DNA of 64,000 nt from contig NZ_QDFT01000017.1 in assembly GCF_003075375.1 (NCBI RefSeq), forward strand, positions 18 through 64,017, read 5' to 3'. This document shows positions 38,502-47,864 of the stretch, piece after piece (the stretch's first letter is position 1; every line of letters starts with the position of its first letter). The notes below the pieces were generated by a model. That model was given only the letters and a program-made list of their open reading frames with translations, did no database searches and was not told the origin of the DNA. Source of the DNA: Microbacterium testaceum. Lineage in GTDB: Bacteria; Actinomycetota; Actinomycetes; Actinomycetales; Microbacteriaceae. The position numbers were made by a program, and so were the translations under genes.

Positions 38502-38592
38502 CGGCGTCGACGGGCGAGACCCGCCGGCGCCGCGCTCGAGCGTTGCGGGGTGCGCGTGCGATATCCGCGGCAGACGTTGGTATACAGGGAGC

Positions 38593-39207
38593 ATGCCCGT
38601 GCGCACACCCGACCCCGATCCCGGCGACAACGGCGACGAGCGCGAACCGCTGTCCGCCTCGTTCCCGGGCGCGCAGCCCGGCCCCAACCCCAACCCGGGG
38701 TGGCTGAGCGAGGTCGAGCTGGCCGAGGCGCGCCGTCGCCTGCCGATGCTCTACGTCGAGGCGCTCCCGGTGCGGACCGACGGGATGGGGGCCGTGACGC
38801 AGGTCGGCATCCTCTTGCGCGCGACCCCGCTGGGCGAGATGACGCGCACCCTCGTCTCGGGGCGCGTGCGCTACGGCGAGACCGTGCGCGACGCCCTGTT
38901 CCGCCACCTCGAGAACGACCTCGGGCCGATGGCGTTCCCTCTGCTGCCGCCCCAGCCGACGCCGTTCACGGTGGCCGAGTACTTCCCGCTCCCCGGGGTC
39001 AGCGCGTTCCACGACGACCGCCAGCACGCGGTGTCGCTCGCATACGTCGTGCCCGTCACGGGAACGTGCGAGCCGCGTCAGGACGCCCTCGAGGTCACCT
39101 GGCTGTCGCCGCAGGAGGCGGCATCCGATGCCCTCTCCGACGAGATGGAGGGCGGCCGCGGCACCCTGATCCGTCTCGCCCTGGCCTCGGTCGGCGCGCT
39201 GCGCTGA
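38593..39207 (+). CDS. Nudix-fold (DUF4916-like) protein
   Basis: 204 residues. After a proline-rich N-terminus, the core LPMLYVEALPVRTDGMG and VGILLRATPLGEM leads to a Nudix-box-like helix VRYGETVRDALFRHLENDLG (about 97-116). The canonical REUxEE glutamates are not all kept (RHLENDLG), so catalysis may be altered or absent. Such proteins are usually annotated DUF4916 or Nudix-like. TATACA ends 6 nt before the ATG and a GGGAG is also present. Divergent from the esterase gene. Confidence 0.75.
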   Translation: MPVRTPDPDPGDNGDEREPLSASFPGAQPGPNPNPGWLSEVELAEARRRLPMLYVEALPVRTDGMGAVTQVGILLRATPLGEMTRTLVSGRVRYGETVRDALFRHLENDLGPMAFPLLPPQPTPFTVAEYFPLPGVSAFHDDRQHAVSLAYVVPVTGTCEPRQDALEVTWLSPQEAASDALSDEMEGGRGTLIRLALASVGALR

Positions 39208-39260
39208 CGGGTCCTCCCCACCCGCCGCGCGCCCTCGGGCCCACGCCGGGGGCATTGCCG

Positions 39261-39283
39261 GTGTCGGTGGCCCTGCCTAGGGT
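39261..39283 (+). promoter_or_regulatory. DNA-damage-type (PafBC-like) promoter of the M3 peptidase
   Basis: GTGTCGGTG, 8 bases, TAGGGT, 6 bases, ATG. Near-identical to the TTGTCRGTG-N8-TANNNT consensus; the best match in the window. Confidence 0.7.
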
Positions 39284-39289
39284 CGGAGG

Positions 39290-41212
39290 ATGCCGGATTC
39301 TCCCCTGGAACCCCTGACCCTGCCCCGCGATCTCGACGGGTGGCGCGCGTTCGCCGACGAACGGCCCCGCGAACTGCTCGACCGCGTCACCGCCATCGAT
39401 CTGCGCCTCATCTCCGAGACCGACCTGACGCTGCGCGAGCGACTCTCCCTGTGGAACGAGGCCGACATCGCGCTCGCCGCGGCCGCCGCTCCCTCGCACC
39501 TGCTCAGCGAATCCCACCCCGACGAGGGCGTGCGCGACGCGGCCGAGAAGCAGGCGCAGCTCATCGACGCGGTGCAGTCCCGACGACTCCTCGACACGTC
39601 GCTGTGGGCCGTCTTCTCCGACGGCGACGACGCGGCGCTCGACGCCGGCGAGCAGCGGTTCCTCGCGCAGGTGCGCCGCGACTTCCGGCGCGGGGGCGTC
39701 GACCTCTCCGACGCCGAGCGCGACCGCGTGCGCGAGCTCGCCGAGCGCGACACCGCCCTGTCGCTGACGTTCTCGCGCAACATCCGCGAGGGGCGTCGCG
39801 AGATCCGGGTCCCGGCGTCCTCGCTCGCGGGTCTGCCGGCCGACTTCATCGACGCGCACCCCGCCGACGCCGAGGGCATGGTCACCCTCACCACCGAGTA
39901 CACCGACCTCATGCCCGTGCGCGAGTACGCCGGCGATCGTTCGGTGCGGCACGCCCTCGTCGGCGCCTACAACGACCTGGCCTGGCCCGAGAACGAGGCC
40001 GTCCTCGCCGAGCTGCTGGCCGTCCGGGCCGAGCGGGCGGCGCTGCTGGGTTACGGTGACTGGGCCGACTACGAGACCGAGACGCGCATGATCGGCTCCA
40101 GTGCCGCGGTCGCCGCGTTCCTCGAGCAGGTCGCCGCCGCGGTGGGCCCGGCGGCCGCCGCGGAGTACGACCGCGTCCTCGCGCGCCTGCAGCGCGACGA
40201 CCCCGACGCCGCGGCCGTCACGATCGCCGACTTCTGGTACGTCCTGGGGGCGCTGAAGCGCGAGGAGTACGACGTCGACGCGCAGCTCGTCCGGTCCTAC
40301 TTCCGCTTCGACCGCGTGCTGGACGGCGTCCTTTCGACCACCGGGCGCCTGCTCGACGTCGAGTACGTCCCGGTCGACGCGCCCTCGTGGCACGACGACG
40401 TGCGCACCTACGACGTGGTGCGCGCGGGCGAACGCCTCGGCCGCATCCACCTCGACCTGCACCCCCGCGACGGCAAGTACAACCACGCGGCGTGCTTCGG
40501 ACTCGCGCCCGGCATCGCCGGCCGAGCGCTCCCCGAGTCGGTGCTGCTGTGCAACTTCTCGCGCGGCCTGCTCGAGCACGACGAGGTCGTGACGTTCTTC
40601 CACGAGTTCGGCCACCTCGTCCACGACATCCTCGGCGGACACCAGAAGTGGGCGCGCTGGACGGGCGTCGCCACCGAGTGGGACTTCGTCGAAGCCCCCA
40701 GCCAGCTGCTCGAGGAATGGGCCTGGGATGCCGGGGCCCTGGCGTCCTTCGCGCGAAACGACGACGGCGAGCCCATCCCCGCCGACCTGGTCGCGCGCAT
40801 GCGCACCGCCGACGCCTTCGGCCGCGCGCTCGAGGTCGCCCGCCAGCTCGGCCACGCGACCACCTCGTACCGCCTGCACGTCGAGCGTCCCGCCGATCTG
40901 CGCGAGGCGGTCGACGGCTACTACCGCGCCGCCAGTCCCGTCACGCCCCTCGACGGCTCGCACTCCTACGCCGGCTTCGGCCACCTGACGGGATACGGCG
41001 CGTGCTATTACACGTACCAGTGGAGCCTCGTCATCGCGCGCGACCTGCTGTCGGCCTTCGACGACGACCTCTTCGACGCCGACACGGCCAGCCGGTACCG
41101 TCGCGAGATCCTCGAGCCCGGCGGCACGCGGGATGCGCGCGACCTGGTCCGGTCTTTCCTCGGTCGCGAGAGCACCTTCGACGCCTACCGCCGCTGGCTG
41201 GCGGGCGAGTGA
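39290..41212 (+). CDS. M3-family zinc metallopeptidase (oligoendopeptidase type)
   Basis: 640 residues, cytoplasmic, degrades short peptides. The zinc site is HEFGHLVHD (about 438-446) with the downstream glutamate in the EAPSQLLEEWAWD segment. The C-terminal GYGACYYTYQWSLVIARDL is family typical. The ATG at 39290 follows TAGGGT by 6 nt (CGGAGG also lies there). The promoter has the DNA-damage consensus, so expression may rise after damage, perhaps to clear peptides from degraded proteins. Ends at a terminator shared with the convergent aldolase gene. Confidence 0.9.
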   Translation: MPDSPLEPLTLPRDLDGWRAFADERPRELLDRVTAIDLRLISETDLTLRERLSLWNEADIALAAAAAPSHLLSESHPDEGVRDAAEKQAQLIDAVQSRRLLDTSLWAVFSDGDDAALDAGEQRFLAQVRRDFRRGGVDLSDAERDRVRELAERDTALSLTFSRNIREGRREIRVPASSLAGLPADFIDAHPADAEGMVTLTTEYTDLMPVREYAGDRSVRHALVGAYNDLAWPENEAVLAELLAVRAERAALLGYGDWADYETETRMIGSSAAVAAFLEQVAAAVGPAAAAEYDRVLARLQRDDPDAAAVTIADFWYVLGALKREEYDVDAQLVRSYFRFDRVLDGVLSTTGRLLDVEYVPVDAPSWHDDVRTYDVVRAGERLGRIHLDLHPRDGKYNHAACFGLAPGIAGRALPESVLLCNFSRGLLEHDEVVTFFHEFGHLVHDILGGHQKWARWTGVATEWDFVEAPSQLLEEWAWDAGALASFARNDDGEPIPADLVARMRTADAFGRALEVARQLGHATTSYRLHVERPADLREAVDGYYRAASPVTPLDGSHSYAGFGHLTGYGACYYTYQWSLVIARDLLSAFDDDLFDADTASRYRREILEPGGTRDARDLVRSFLGRESTFDAYRRWLAGE

Positions 41213-41215
41213 GAC

Positions 41216-41259
41216 GGAGAGGGCCGCGGCATCCGTCCCCGGATACCGCGGCCCTCTCC
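41216..41259. terminator. Strong bidirectional terminator hairpin
   Basis: A 14-bp perfect stem GGAGAGGGCCGCGG with its complement and an inner ATCC/GGAT pairing lies between convergent M3 peptidase and aldolase genes. Confidence 0.85.
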
Positions 41260-41285
41260 GGCGTTCTGGCCCCGCGGGGCCGGGC

Positions 41286-42353
41286 TCAGGCGCTCGTCTC
41301 GCGGGCGATCGCCGCGACGAACGCGTCGATGTCGGACGCGGTGGTGTCGAACGAGCACATCCACCGCACCTCGCGGCGCAGCTCGTCCCAGTCGTAGAAC
41401 CGGAAGCTCCGACGCAGGCGATCGGCGACGCCGACCGGCAGGATCGCGAAGACGCCGTTCGCCTGGGTGGGCTGGGTGAACTCGACGCCCTGGATGGATC
41501 CGTCGGCCAATCCCGCCTCGACCCCCGCGCGCAGGCGCTGCGCCATGGCGTTGGAGTGGCGGGCGTTCTTCAGCCACAGGTCGTTCTCGAGCAGGGCGAC
41601 CAGCTGCGCCGAGACGAAGCGCATCTTGCTCGACAGCTGCATGTCGAGCTTGCGCAGGTACGTCAGTCCCGTCGAGGCCTCGGGATCGAGCACGACGATC
41701 GCCTCGCCGATCATGGCGCCGTTCTTGGTGCCGCCGAAGCTGAGCACGTCGACGCCGGCGTCGCGCGTGAACGCCCGCAACGGCACGTCGAGGGCGGCGG
41801 CGGCGTTCGAGATGCGCGCTCCGTCCATGTGCAGGCGCATGCCGTGGCCGTGGGCGTGGGCGGCGAGCTCGCGGATCTCGTCGACGGTGTAGAGCGTGCC
41901 GAGCTCGGTCGACTGGGTGATCGACACCACCAGCGGCTGCGCGCGGTGCTCGTCGCCCCAGCCCCACGCCTCGCGGTCGACCAGCTCGGGGGTCAGCTTG
42001 CCGTCGTCGGTGGGCACGGTGAGCAGCTTGATGCCGCCGACGCGCTCGGGTGCTCCGCCCTCGTCGACGTTGATGTGAGCGGTGGATGCCGAGATCACGG
42101 CGCCCCATCGGGGGAGCATCGACTGCAGCCCGACGACGTTCGCGCCGGTGCCGTTGAAGACCGGATAGGCCTCGACGCCCTCGCCGAGCATCGAGACGAA
42201 GAGCTCCTGCAGGCGGGCGGTGTAGACGTCTTCGCCGTACGCGACCTGGTGGCCTTCGTTGGCGGCGGCGATCGCGGCGAGGACGTCGGGGTGGATGCCG
42301 GAGTAGTTGTCGGAGGCGAAACCGCGCACCGACGCGTCATGGAGGGATGTCAC
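41286..42353 (-). CDS. Threonine aldolase-family PLP enzyme
   Basis: 355 residues. Cleaves L-threonine or allo-threonine to glycine and acetaldehyde; fold type I. The PLP lysine is in FGGTKNGAM (about 199-207), with the upstream cofactor aspartate in RLHMDGARI. The GTG start at 42353 was chosen because TACGCT ends 6 nt upstream and similarity begins at ASVRGFASDNYSG; the longer frame overlaps the SNF2 promoter region. A degenerate TGTC element sits at the DNA-damage spacing upstream (42360-42382). Confidence 0.88.
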   Translation of the reverse strand: MTSLHDASVRGFASDNYSGIHPDVLAAIAAANEGHQVAYGEDVYTARLQELFVSMLGEGVEAYPVFNGTGANVVGLQSMLPRWGAVISASTAHINVDEGGAPERVGGIKLLTVPTDDGKLTPELVDREAWGWGDEHRAQPLVVSITQSTELGTLYTVDEIRELAAHAHGHGMRLHMDGARISNAAAALDVPLRAFTRDAGVDVLSFGGTKNGAMIGEAIVVLDPEASTGLTYLRKLDMQLSSKMRFVSAQLVALLENDLWLKNARHSNAMAQRLRAGVEAGLADGSIQGVEFTQPTQANGVFAILPVGVADRLRRSFRFYDWDELRREVRWMCSFDTTASDIDAFVAAIARETSA

Positions 42354-42359
42354 CCGTCC

Positions 42360-42382
42360 AGCGTAACGACCGGTGGGGACAC
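42360..42382 (-). promoter_or_regulatory. Degenerate damage-type promoter of the aldolase
   Basis: Minus strand: GTGTCCCCA, 8 bases, TACGCT, 6 bases, GTG. TGTC is at the right place but the following RG is lost. Confidence 0.3.
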
Positions 42383-42443
42383 GTCTCCTCCCCACCCGCC
42401 CGTCCTCGGTCCGTCTCCCCGGGGAAGGCCGTCGCGCCGCCGG

Positions 42444-42466
42444 GTGTCGGTGGGCACGGCGAGAAT
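42444..42466 (+). promoter_or_regulatory. DNA-damage-type (PafBC-like) promoter of the SWIM-SNF2 helicase
   Basis: GTGTCGGTG, 8 bases, GAGAAT, 6 bases, ATG. The upstream element is a full consensus match; the -10 is off-consensus at its first base. Confidence 0.65.
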
Positions 42467-42472
42467 GAGGGG

Positions 42473-45400
42473 ATGCACCTCGACCCCGAAGCGATCAGCA
42501 TCGCCGACGAGATCTTCTCGGCGGGAGCCATGGCGCGCGCCGATCGGCTGCTGGTCTACGGCTCGGTCGAGGTGGGCGAGGTCAAGGCGTTCGAGGGCGT
42601 CCTCGTCGTCTCTGCGCAGTCGTTCGGCGCCGCGGGCTACGAGCATCTCGAACTGCGCGTCCGCGACGACCTCTCCCGGCTGTCGGGGTGGTGCTCGTGC
42701 GGCCGCGGGCCCGAGTGCGAGCACTCGTGCGCGGCGGCCATCGTGCTGTTCGACCGCATGATCTCGGCGGGTCGGCCGCCCAAGCCCGAGTGGCAGCGGT
42801 CGCTCGACGAGCTGCTGGCGCAGTCCGCGCCGGTCGTCGACGAGCCGCCGGTCGACCTCTGTCTCTTCCTGTCCGTGCGCCGAGGCGGGGGACACGGCCG
42901 CAGCACCGCCCTCACCCTCACGGCCCGCCCGGGTATGCGCGGCTCGCGCGGCACCTGGATCAAGGGTCGCGCCGGGTGGTCCCAGCTGGCGGCGCTGCCC
43001 GCCGAGCCGCGCGCCCGCGCGGCGCTCGACAGCCTGGGGCGCATCGGCCGTTCCGGCAACGGCGCCTTCCTCTCGGACGAATGGATGCCGCTGGCCGCCG
43101 TCCCCCCGCACGCGCTCTGGCTGCAGCTCGAGACGGTGGCGGCCGCGGGGGTGCCGATCGTGTCGGGCTCCGGCGCCCACCACCCCGTCCGCATCCCCGA
43201 CGAGGCGGCCACCGCGGCTGTCGCGGTCGATCGACGGGGGTCCTCCCTGCAGGTGCGCGGGATCGCCACCGGCCTCGACGACGAGCTCGCCGCCTCACCC
43301 GCGTGGGTGGTGGGCGACCCCGCCGTGGCCGTGGCCTACGTCGCCGATCGCGACGGAGACGACGAGCGCATCACCCTCGTGCGCCTCGCCGAGGCCGTGA
43401 CCGGACCCGTCCGCGGTCTGCTCGCGCGTTCCGGTGCCCTCACGATCGACGACGGGGGGAGAGAGACGTTCGTGAACGAGTACCTCCCGCGGCTGCAGCT
43501 CGACGCCCCGGTCGTGTCGCCGCGGGGCACGGTCGACCTGCCGCCCGTGCCCGCGCCGGTGCTCGAGATCGCGGTCGATCACGCGGCGGACACCACCACG
43601 ATCTCGGCGCGGTGGGATCGCTCGACCACGAGGGGCCGGCGGGACGCGGCCCACGAGGCGGGCGTGCTCGCCGCGGTCGCGACCGTGGCGCAGTCGCTGG
43701 GGATCGACGTGCCGCAGCCGTACGCGTCGGGGTCGACGCCGGCCCGACGACTCGCCCCCGCCGAGGCGGCGATCCTCCTGGCCGAGGGTGTTCCGGCGCT
43801 GGGTGCGATCGACCACGTCGTCGTCCTCACGACCGGCGACGACAGTCCCTTCCACGCGGTGGTCGACGCCCCGAGCGTTCAGCTCCGCACCGGGGACGAT
43901 GACGGCAGCGATTGGTTCGACCTGCACGCCAGGGTGACGGTGGGCGAGGTCGAGGTCGACGCCGCCACCCTCTACACGGCTCTCGCGGCCGGTGATCGCG
44001 TGCTCTTCCTCGGCAACGGCTCGTACGTGCGCCTGGACACCCCCGAATTCGACCGGCTCCGGCTCGTCATCGACGAGGCGCGCGCCCTCGTCGATCGCCC
44101 CGAGTCCGCCCTGCGGATCAACCGGTACAACGTTGGCCTCTGGGACGAACTCACCGAGATGGGGCTCCTCGCCGCGAACGAGGCCGAGTGGTGGCTGCGC
44201 GTGCGCGGACTGACCGATGACGCGGCCATCGTCCCGGTCCCGCCTCCGTCGGGCTTGCGCGCGACCCTGCGCGACTACCAGCGCGTCGGTCTGGACTGGC
44301 TGCACTTCCTGCGCGTCCACGGGCTCGGCGGCATCCTCGCCGACGACATGGGGCTCGGAAAGACGGTGCAGACCATCGCGATGATGCAGGCGGCCGTCGA
44401 GTCCGACGCCGACGCGGCGCCGTTCCTCATCGTGGCCCCGACGAGCGTGGTGGGCAATTGGGCGCGCGAGTGCGCGCAGTTCGCCCCCGACCTGCGGGTG
44501 GCGACGGTGACCGCCACCCGCACCCGGCGAGGCACGACGATCGCCGAGGCGGTCGCGGGCGCGCACGTCGTCGTGACCAGCTACGCGCTCCTGCGCCTCG
44601 AGCAGGAGCAGTACGCCGAGGTCGAGTGGTCGGGCCTCGTCCTCGACGAGGCGCAGCAGATCAAGAACCCGTCCTCGCGCGGGTATCGGGCGGCGCGGTC
44701 GCTTCCCGCGCCCTTCCGCGTGGTCATCACCGGCACGCCGATGGAGAACAACCTGCTCGAGCTGTGGTCCCTGGTCTCCCTCGTCGCTCCCGGTCTGCTC
44801 GGCACCCGCGAGGCGTTCACCGCGCTGTACCGCACCCCGATCGAGAAGAACGGCGACACCGCGCGCCTCGACCTGCTGCGGCGACGCATCCGGCCCTTCC
44901 TCCTGCGGCGGACCAAGGAGCTCGTCGCCTCCGAGCTGCCGCCCAAGCAAGAGACGGTCCTCGAGGTGACCCTGCACCCGACGCACCGCAGGCTCTACGA
45001 CCGGCGGTTCCACCGCGAGCGGCAGCGACTGCTGGGCCTGCTGGACGACGCCGACGCCAACCGGTTCGCGATCTTCCGTTCGCTGACGATGCTGCGTCAG
45101 CTCGCACTCGACCCCGCCCTCGTCGACGAGGGCGAGGCGCCGTCGGCAAAGTTGGACGCGCTCGCCGAACTGCTCGTCGAGGCGGCGGCCGAGGGGCACC
45201 GCGTCCTCGTCCTGAGTCAGTTCACCCGCTTCCTGCGCGCCGCCAGGGACCGCTGCGCCGCAGAGGGCATCCGCTCCGGCTACCTGGACGGCACCACCAC
45301 GCACCGACAGGACGAGATCGACCGTTTCCGCGACGGCGACGATCCCGCGTTCTTCGTCTCGCTCAAAGCCGGCGGGGTCGGTCTCAACCTCGTCGAGGCC

Positions 45401-45658
45401 GACTACGTCGTGCTGCTCGACCCGTGGTGGAACCCCGCGGTCGAAGCCCAGGCCATCGACCGCGCCCACCGCATCGGGCAGACCCGGCCCGTCATCGTCT
45501 ACCGACTCGTGGCCGCCGACACCGTGGAGCAGAAGGTCATCGCGCTGCGCGAGTCGAAGGCGGAGCTGTTCTCGCGGGTACTCGACGGCGGCGAGGCGGG
45601 GGACTTCACCGGGGGTCCCCGTCTCACGGCGGCCGACATCCGCGGCCTCATCGACTGA
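42473..45658 (+). CDS. SWIM zinc-finger SNF2-family helicase
   Basis: 1061 residues. The N-terminal SWIM motif is WCSCGRGPECEHSCAA (about 68-83; CxC...CxH). The C-terminal 450 residues are a SNF2/RapA motor: DDMGLGKT (Walker A), VTSYALLRLE, DEAQQIKN (motif II), TGTPMENN, and SLKAGGVGLNLVEADYVVLLD followed by DRAHRIGQ. These move along double-stranded DNA to remodel bound protein and are linked to repair or replication-fork processing. Leaderless (GAGAAT 6 nt upstream), with a full damage-type promoter element. Divergent from the aldolase; the MFS gene follows 58 bases later. Confidence 0.93.
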   Translation: MHLDPEAISIADEIFSAGAMARADRLLVYGSVEVGEVKAFEGVLVVSAQSFGAAGYEHLELRVRDDLSRLSGWCSCGRGPECEHSCAAAIVLFDRMISAGRPPKPEWQRSLDELLAQSAPVVDEPPVDLCLFLSVRRGGGHGRSTALTLTARPGMRGSRGTWIKGRAGWSQLAALPAEPRARAALDSLGRIGRSGNGAFLSDEWMPLAAVPPHALWLQLETVAAAGVPIVSGSGAHHPVRIPDEAATAAVAVDRRGSSLQVRGIATGLDDELAASPAWVVGDPAVAVAYVADRDGDDERITLVRLAEAVTGPVRGLLARSGALTIDDGGRETFVNEYLPRLQLDAPVVSPRGTVDLPPVPAPVLEIAVDHAADTTTISARWDRSTTRGRRDAAHEAGVLAAVATVAQSLGIDVPQPYASGSTPARRLAPAEAAILLAEGVPALGAIDHVVVLTTGDDSPFHAVVDAPSVQLRTGDDDGSDWFDLHARVTVGEVEVDAATLYTALAAGDRVLFLGNGSYVRLDTPEFDRLRLVIDEARALVDRPESALRINRYNVGLWDELTEMGLLAANEAEWWLRVRGLTDDAAIVPVPPPSGLRATLRDYQRVGLDWLHFLRVHGLGGILADDMGLGKTVQTIAMMQAAVESDADAAPFLIVAPTSVVGNWARECAQFAPDLRVATVTATRTRRGTTIAEAVAGAHVVVTSYALLRLEQEQYAEVEWSGLVLDEAQQIKNPSSRGYRAARSLPAPFRVVITGTPMENNLLELWSLVSLVAPGLLGTREAFTALYRTPIEKNGDTARLDLLRRRIRPFLLRRTKELVASELPPKQETVLEVTLHPTHRRLYDRRFHRERQRLLGLLDDADANRFAIFRSLTMLRQLALDPALVDEGEAPSAKLDALAELLVEAAAEGHRVLVLSQFTRFLRAARDRCAAEGIRSGYLDGTTTHRQDEIDRFRDGDDPAFFVSLKAGGVGLNLVEADYVVLLDPWWNPAVEAQAIDRAHRIGQTRPVIVYRLVAADTVEQKVIALRESKAELFSRVLDGGEAGDFTGGPRLTAADIRGLID

Positions 45659-45686
45659 ACGGCCGGCCGCGCCGGGGGTCTGGCCG

Positions 45687-45709
45687 ATGTCGGACGTGCG
45701 GTCTAGCGT
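45687..45709 (+). promoter_or_regulatory. DNA-damage-type (PafBC-like) promoter of the MFS transporter
   Basis: ATGTCGGAC, 8 bases, TAGCGT, 7 bases, ATG. TGTCGG and a consensus TANNNT at the exact spacing. Confidence 0.65.
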
Positions 45710-45716
45710 GACCCCC

Positions 45717-47198
45717 ATGACCGAAGAGCACTCCGCCGACGCCGCGTCCGGCGTGGTCGTGGCGCCGCCGGCGAACGGTCGCCGCACGTTCCTGGCGGTC
45801 CTGGTCAACACGGCCGCCGCCAACGTGACCACGAGCTTCCTGTGGTTCGCCCTCACGTTCTGGGTGTACCTCGAGACGCGGTCCGTCCTCGCGACCGGCA
45901 TCGTCGGCGGGGCCTACATGCTCCTGCTGGCGGTCTTCGCGATGGTCTTCGGGTCGCTCGTCGATCGCCATCGCAAGCACCGTGTCATGGTCGTCTCGGG
46001 CGTCGTCACCCTGGTCGCCTTCCTGCTGGCGGGCGCCCTGTGGCTCGCCCTGCCCGAGACCGCGCTCCTCGACCTGGGGGCCCCGTGGTTCTGGGCGTTC
46101 TCGGGCATCATCCTCGGGGGCGCCGTGATCGAGAACCTGCGCAACATCGCCCTCTCGACCACCGTCACCCTGCTCGTGCCCGTCGAGCGGCACGCCAACG
46201 CCAACGGGCTCGTCGGAACCGTGCAGGGGCTCGCCTTCGTCGTCACGAGCGTCTTCAGCGGATTGTCCGTGGGCTTCCTCGGCATGGGGTGGACGTTGGC
46301 GATCGCGATCGTCCTGACCCTCGTCGCGCTCGTGCACCTGCTGACGATCCGCCTCCCCGAGGCGCGGCCCTCGGCCGCGGCCGACGGCACGCCGCTTGTC
46401 GACCTCCGCGGCGCGATGCGCGCCGTGCGCGCGGCCCCCGGCCTGTTCGCACTTATCGTGTTCTCGACGTTCAACAACCTCATCGGCGGCGTGTACATGG
46501 CGCTCATGGACCCCTACGGCCTCGAGCTCTTCCGCATCGAGATCGACGGGCGGGTCTACGACGCCGAGGTCTGGGGGATCGTGCTGGCGATCAGCGCCAC
46601 CGGGTTCATCATCGGCGGTGGTCTCGTCGCCCGCTTCGGGCTCGGGCGCAACCCCATCCGCACGATGCTCTGGATCGTCATGGCGATGGGCGTTCTCGGG
46701 GCGGTTTTCACGCTGCGCGAGTGGTGGTGGCTCTACGGCCTGGGCATCTGGGTGTACATGGCGCTCATCCCGCCCGTCGAAGCCGCCGAGCAGACGGTCA
46801 TCCAGAAGGTGGTCCCTTTCGAGACGCAGGGACGCGTCTTCGGTTTCGCCGCGGCCTTCGAGTCCGCGGCCGCCCCGGTGACGTCGTTCCTCATCGCGCC
46901 GATCGCGCAGTTCTTGATCATCCCGTACATGAACGATGACGCCGGCCGTGCGGGATGGGGCTGGCTGCTCGGCGAGGGGCAGTCCCGCGGCATCGCGCTC
47001 GTGTTCCTGGGGGCGGGGATCGTGATGGTCGTGGTCGCCGCGCTGGCCTTCGCGACGCGGTCCTACCGCGTCCTGTCGACGCAGTACCGATCGGCCGAGC
47101 CCCGGACGCCCGCGTCGGCCTCAGGACCCGGCGGCCAGCTCGATGACGACGTCGTTGACAGCCGCGGCGGTGTCGTCCCACAATCCGACGAACGCTGA
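45717..47198 (+). CDS. MFS exporter (macrolide-efflux-like)
   Basis: 493 residues, about 12 membrane helices. The order of the early segments (RRTFLAVLVNTAAANVTTSFLWFALTFWVYLETRS, then FGSLVDRHRKHRVMVVSG with the A-motif) is that of drug-efflux MFS proteins of the MFS_3 group. Leaderless (TAGCGT 7 nt upstream). The damage-type promoter suggests induction by genotoxic compounds, which it may export. The last 26 codons overlap the end of the convergent SDR gene by 78 bases, giving a long hydrophilic tail. Confidence 0.87.
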   Translation: MTEEHSADAASGVVVAPPANGRRTFLAVLVNTAAANVTTSFLWFALTFWVYLETRSVLATGIVGGAYMLLLAVFAMVFGSLVDRHRKHRVMVVSGVVTLVAFLLAGALWLALPETALLDLGAPWFWAFSGIILGGAVIENLRNIALSTTVTLLVPVERHANANGLVGTVQGLAFVVTSVFSGLSVGFLGMGWTLAIAIVLTLVALVHLLTIRLPEARPSAAADGTPLVDLRGAMRAVRAAPGLFALIVFSTFNNLIGGVYMALMDPYGLELFRIEIDGRVYDAEVWGIVLAISATGFIIGGGLVARFGLGRNPIRTMLWIVMAMGVLGAVFTLREWWWLYGLGIWVYMALIPPVEAAEQTVIQKVVPFETQGRVFGFAAAFESAAAPVTSFLIAPIAQFLIIPYMNDDAGRAGWGWLLGEGQSRGIALVFLGAGIVMVVVAALAFATRSYRVLSTQYRSAEPRTPASASGPGGQLDDDVVDSRGGVVPQSDER

Positions 47199-47819
47199 GG
47201 CGAGGGCATCCTCGAGCCCCTCCAGACTGCGCACGCGGAAGATCGCGGCGGCCGCCGTCGCCTCCCGACCGACGTCTCGGGCCGCTTTTGCGTAGCCCTG
47301 GGCGACGGCGCGAACCCAGGCCTCGCTCGCCGCCTTGACCGCCGCGTAGTTGGCGCCGCCCGCGAGCGGGCGCGCGACGGCCGTCGACGAGACGATCGCG
47401 AGACGTCCCGCGGTCGAGGCGCGCAGGTCGTCGTCGAACGCCCGGCTGACATGACGCAGCGCGGTGAGCCCGCGCGAGAGGAAGGCGAAGTCCGCGTCGC
47501 TCTGACCGGCCAGTCCGCCGCCCCCGCGCCACCCGCCCACGAGGTGCAGCACGCCGTCGACCGTCCCGTGGAGGGCCTGCACACGCTCGCGCATCGCGAT
47601 CACGGCGCTCTCGTCGGTCAGATCGCTCCGCTCGACGGCCACGCCGGGCAGAGCCGATCGGACGGCGGCGAGACGCTCAGCGTCGGAGCCGACGACCACC
47701 ACGCGTGCGCCCGCGTCGAGCAGCGCGCGGGCGCATGCCCGGCCGGCCGCGCTGGTCCCGCCGGCGAGGAGCACGAGGCGGCCGCCCACGAGCTCACCGG
47801 TCGCTGTGTCGGCATCCAT
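47121..47819 (-). CDS. Short-chain dehydrogenase/reductase
   Basis: 232 residues. The Rossmann motif GGTSAAGRA is a variant of TGxxxGxG; the catalytic Ser is in IVSSTAVA and the YxxxK motif is YAAVK (about 157-161). NAD(P)-dependent oxidoreductase of unknown substrate. It lies 45 bases downstream of the DUF6421 gene in the same direction, so the two are probably one operon under the divergent Lrp regulator. The 3' end overlaps the MFS gene on the other strand by 78 bases. Confidence 0.85.
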   Translation of the reverse strand: MDADTATGELVGGRLVLLAGGTSAAGRACARALLDAGARVVVVGSDAERLAAVRSALPGVAVERSDLTDESAVIAMRERVQALHGTVDGVLHLVGGWRGGGGLAGQSDADFAFLSRGLTALRHVSRAFDDDLRASTAGRLAIVSSTAVARPLAGGANYAAVKAASEAWVRAVAQGYAKAARDVGREATAAAAIFRVRSLEGLEDALASAFVGLWDDTAAAVNDVVIELAAGS

Positions 47820-47864
47820 CGATATCCGCCCTTTCCCGAGGCCGAGCTCCGCCGACGTCCGGTG

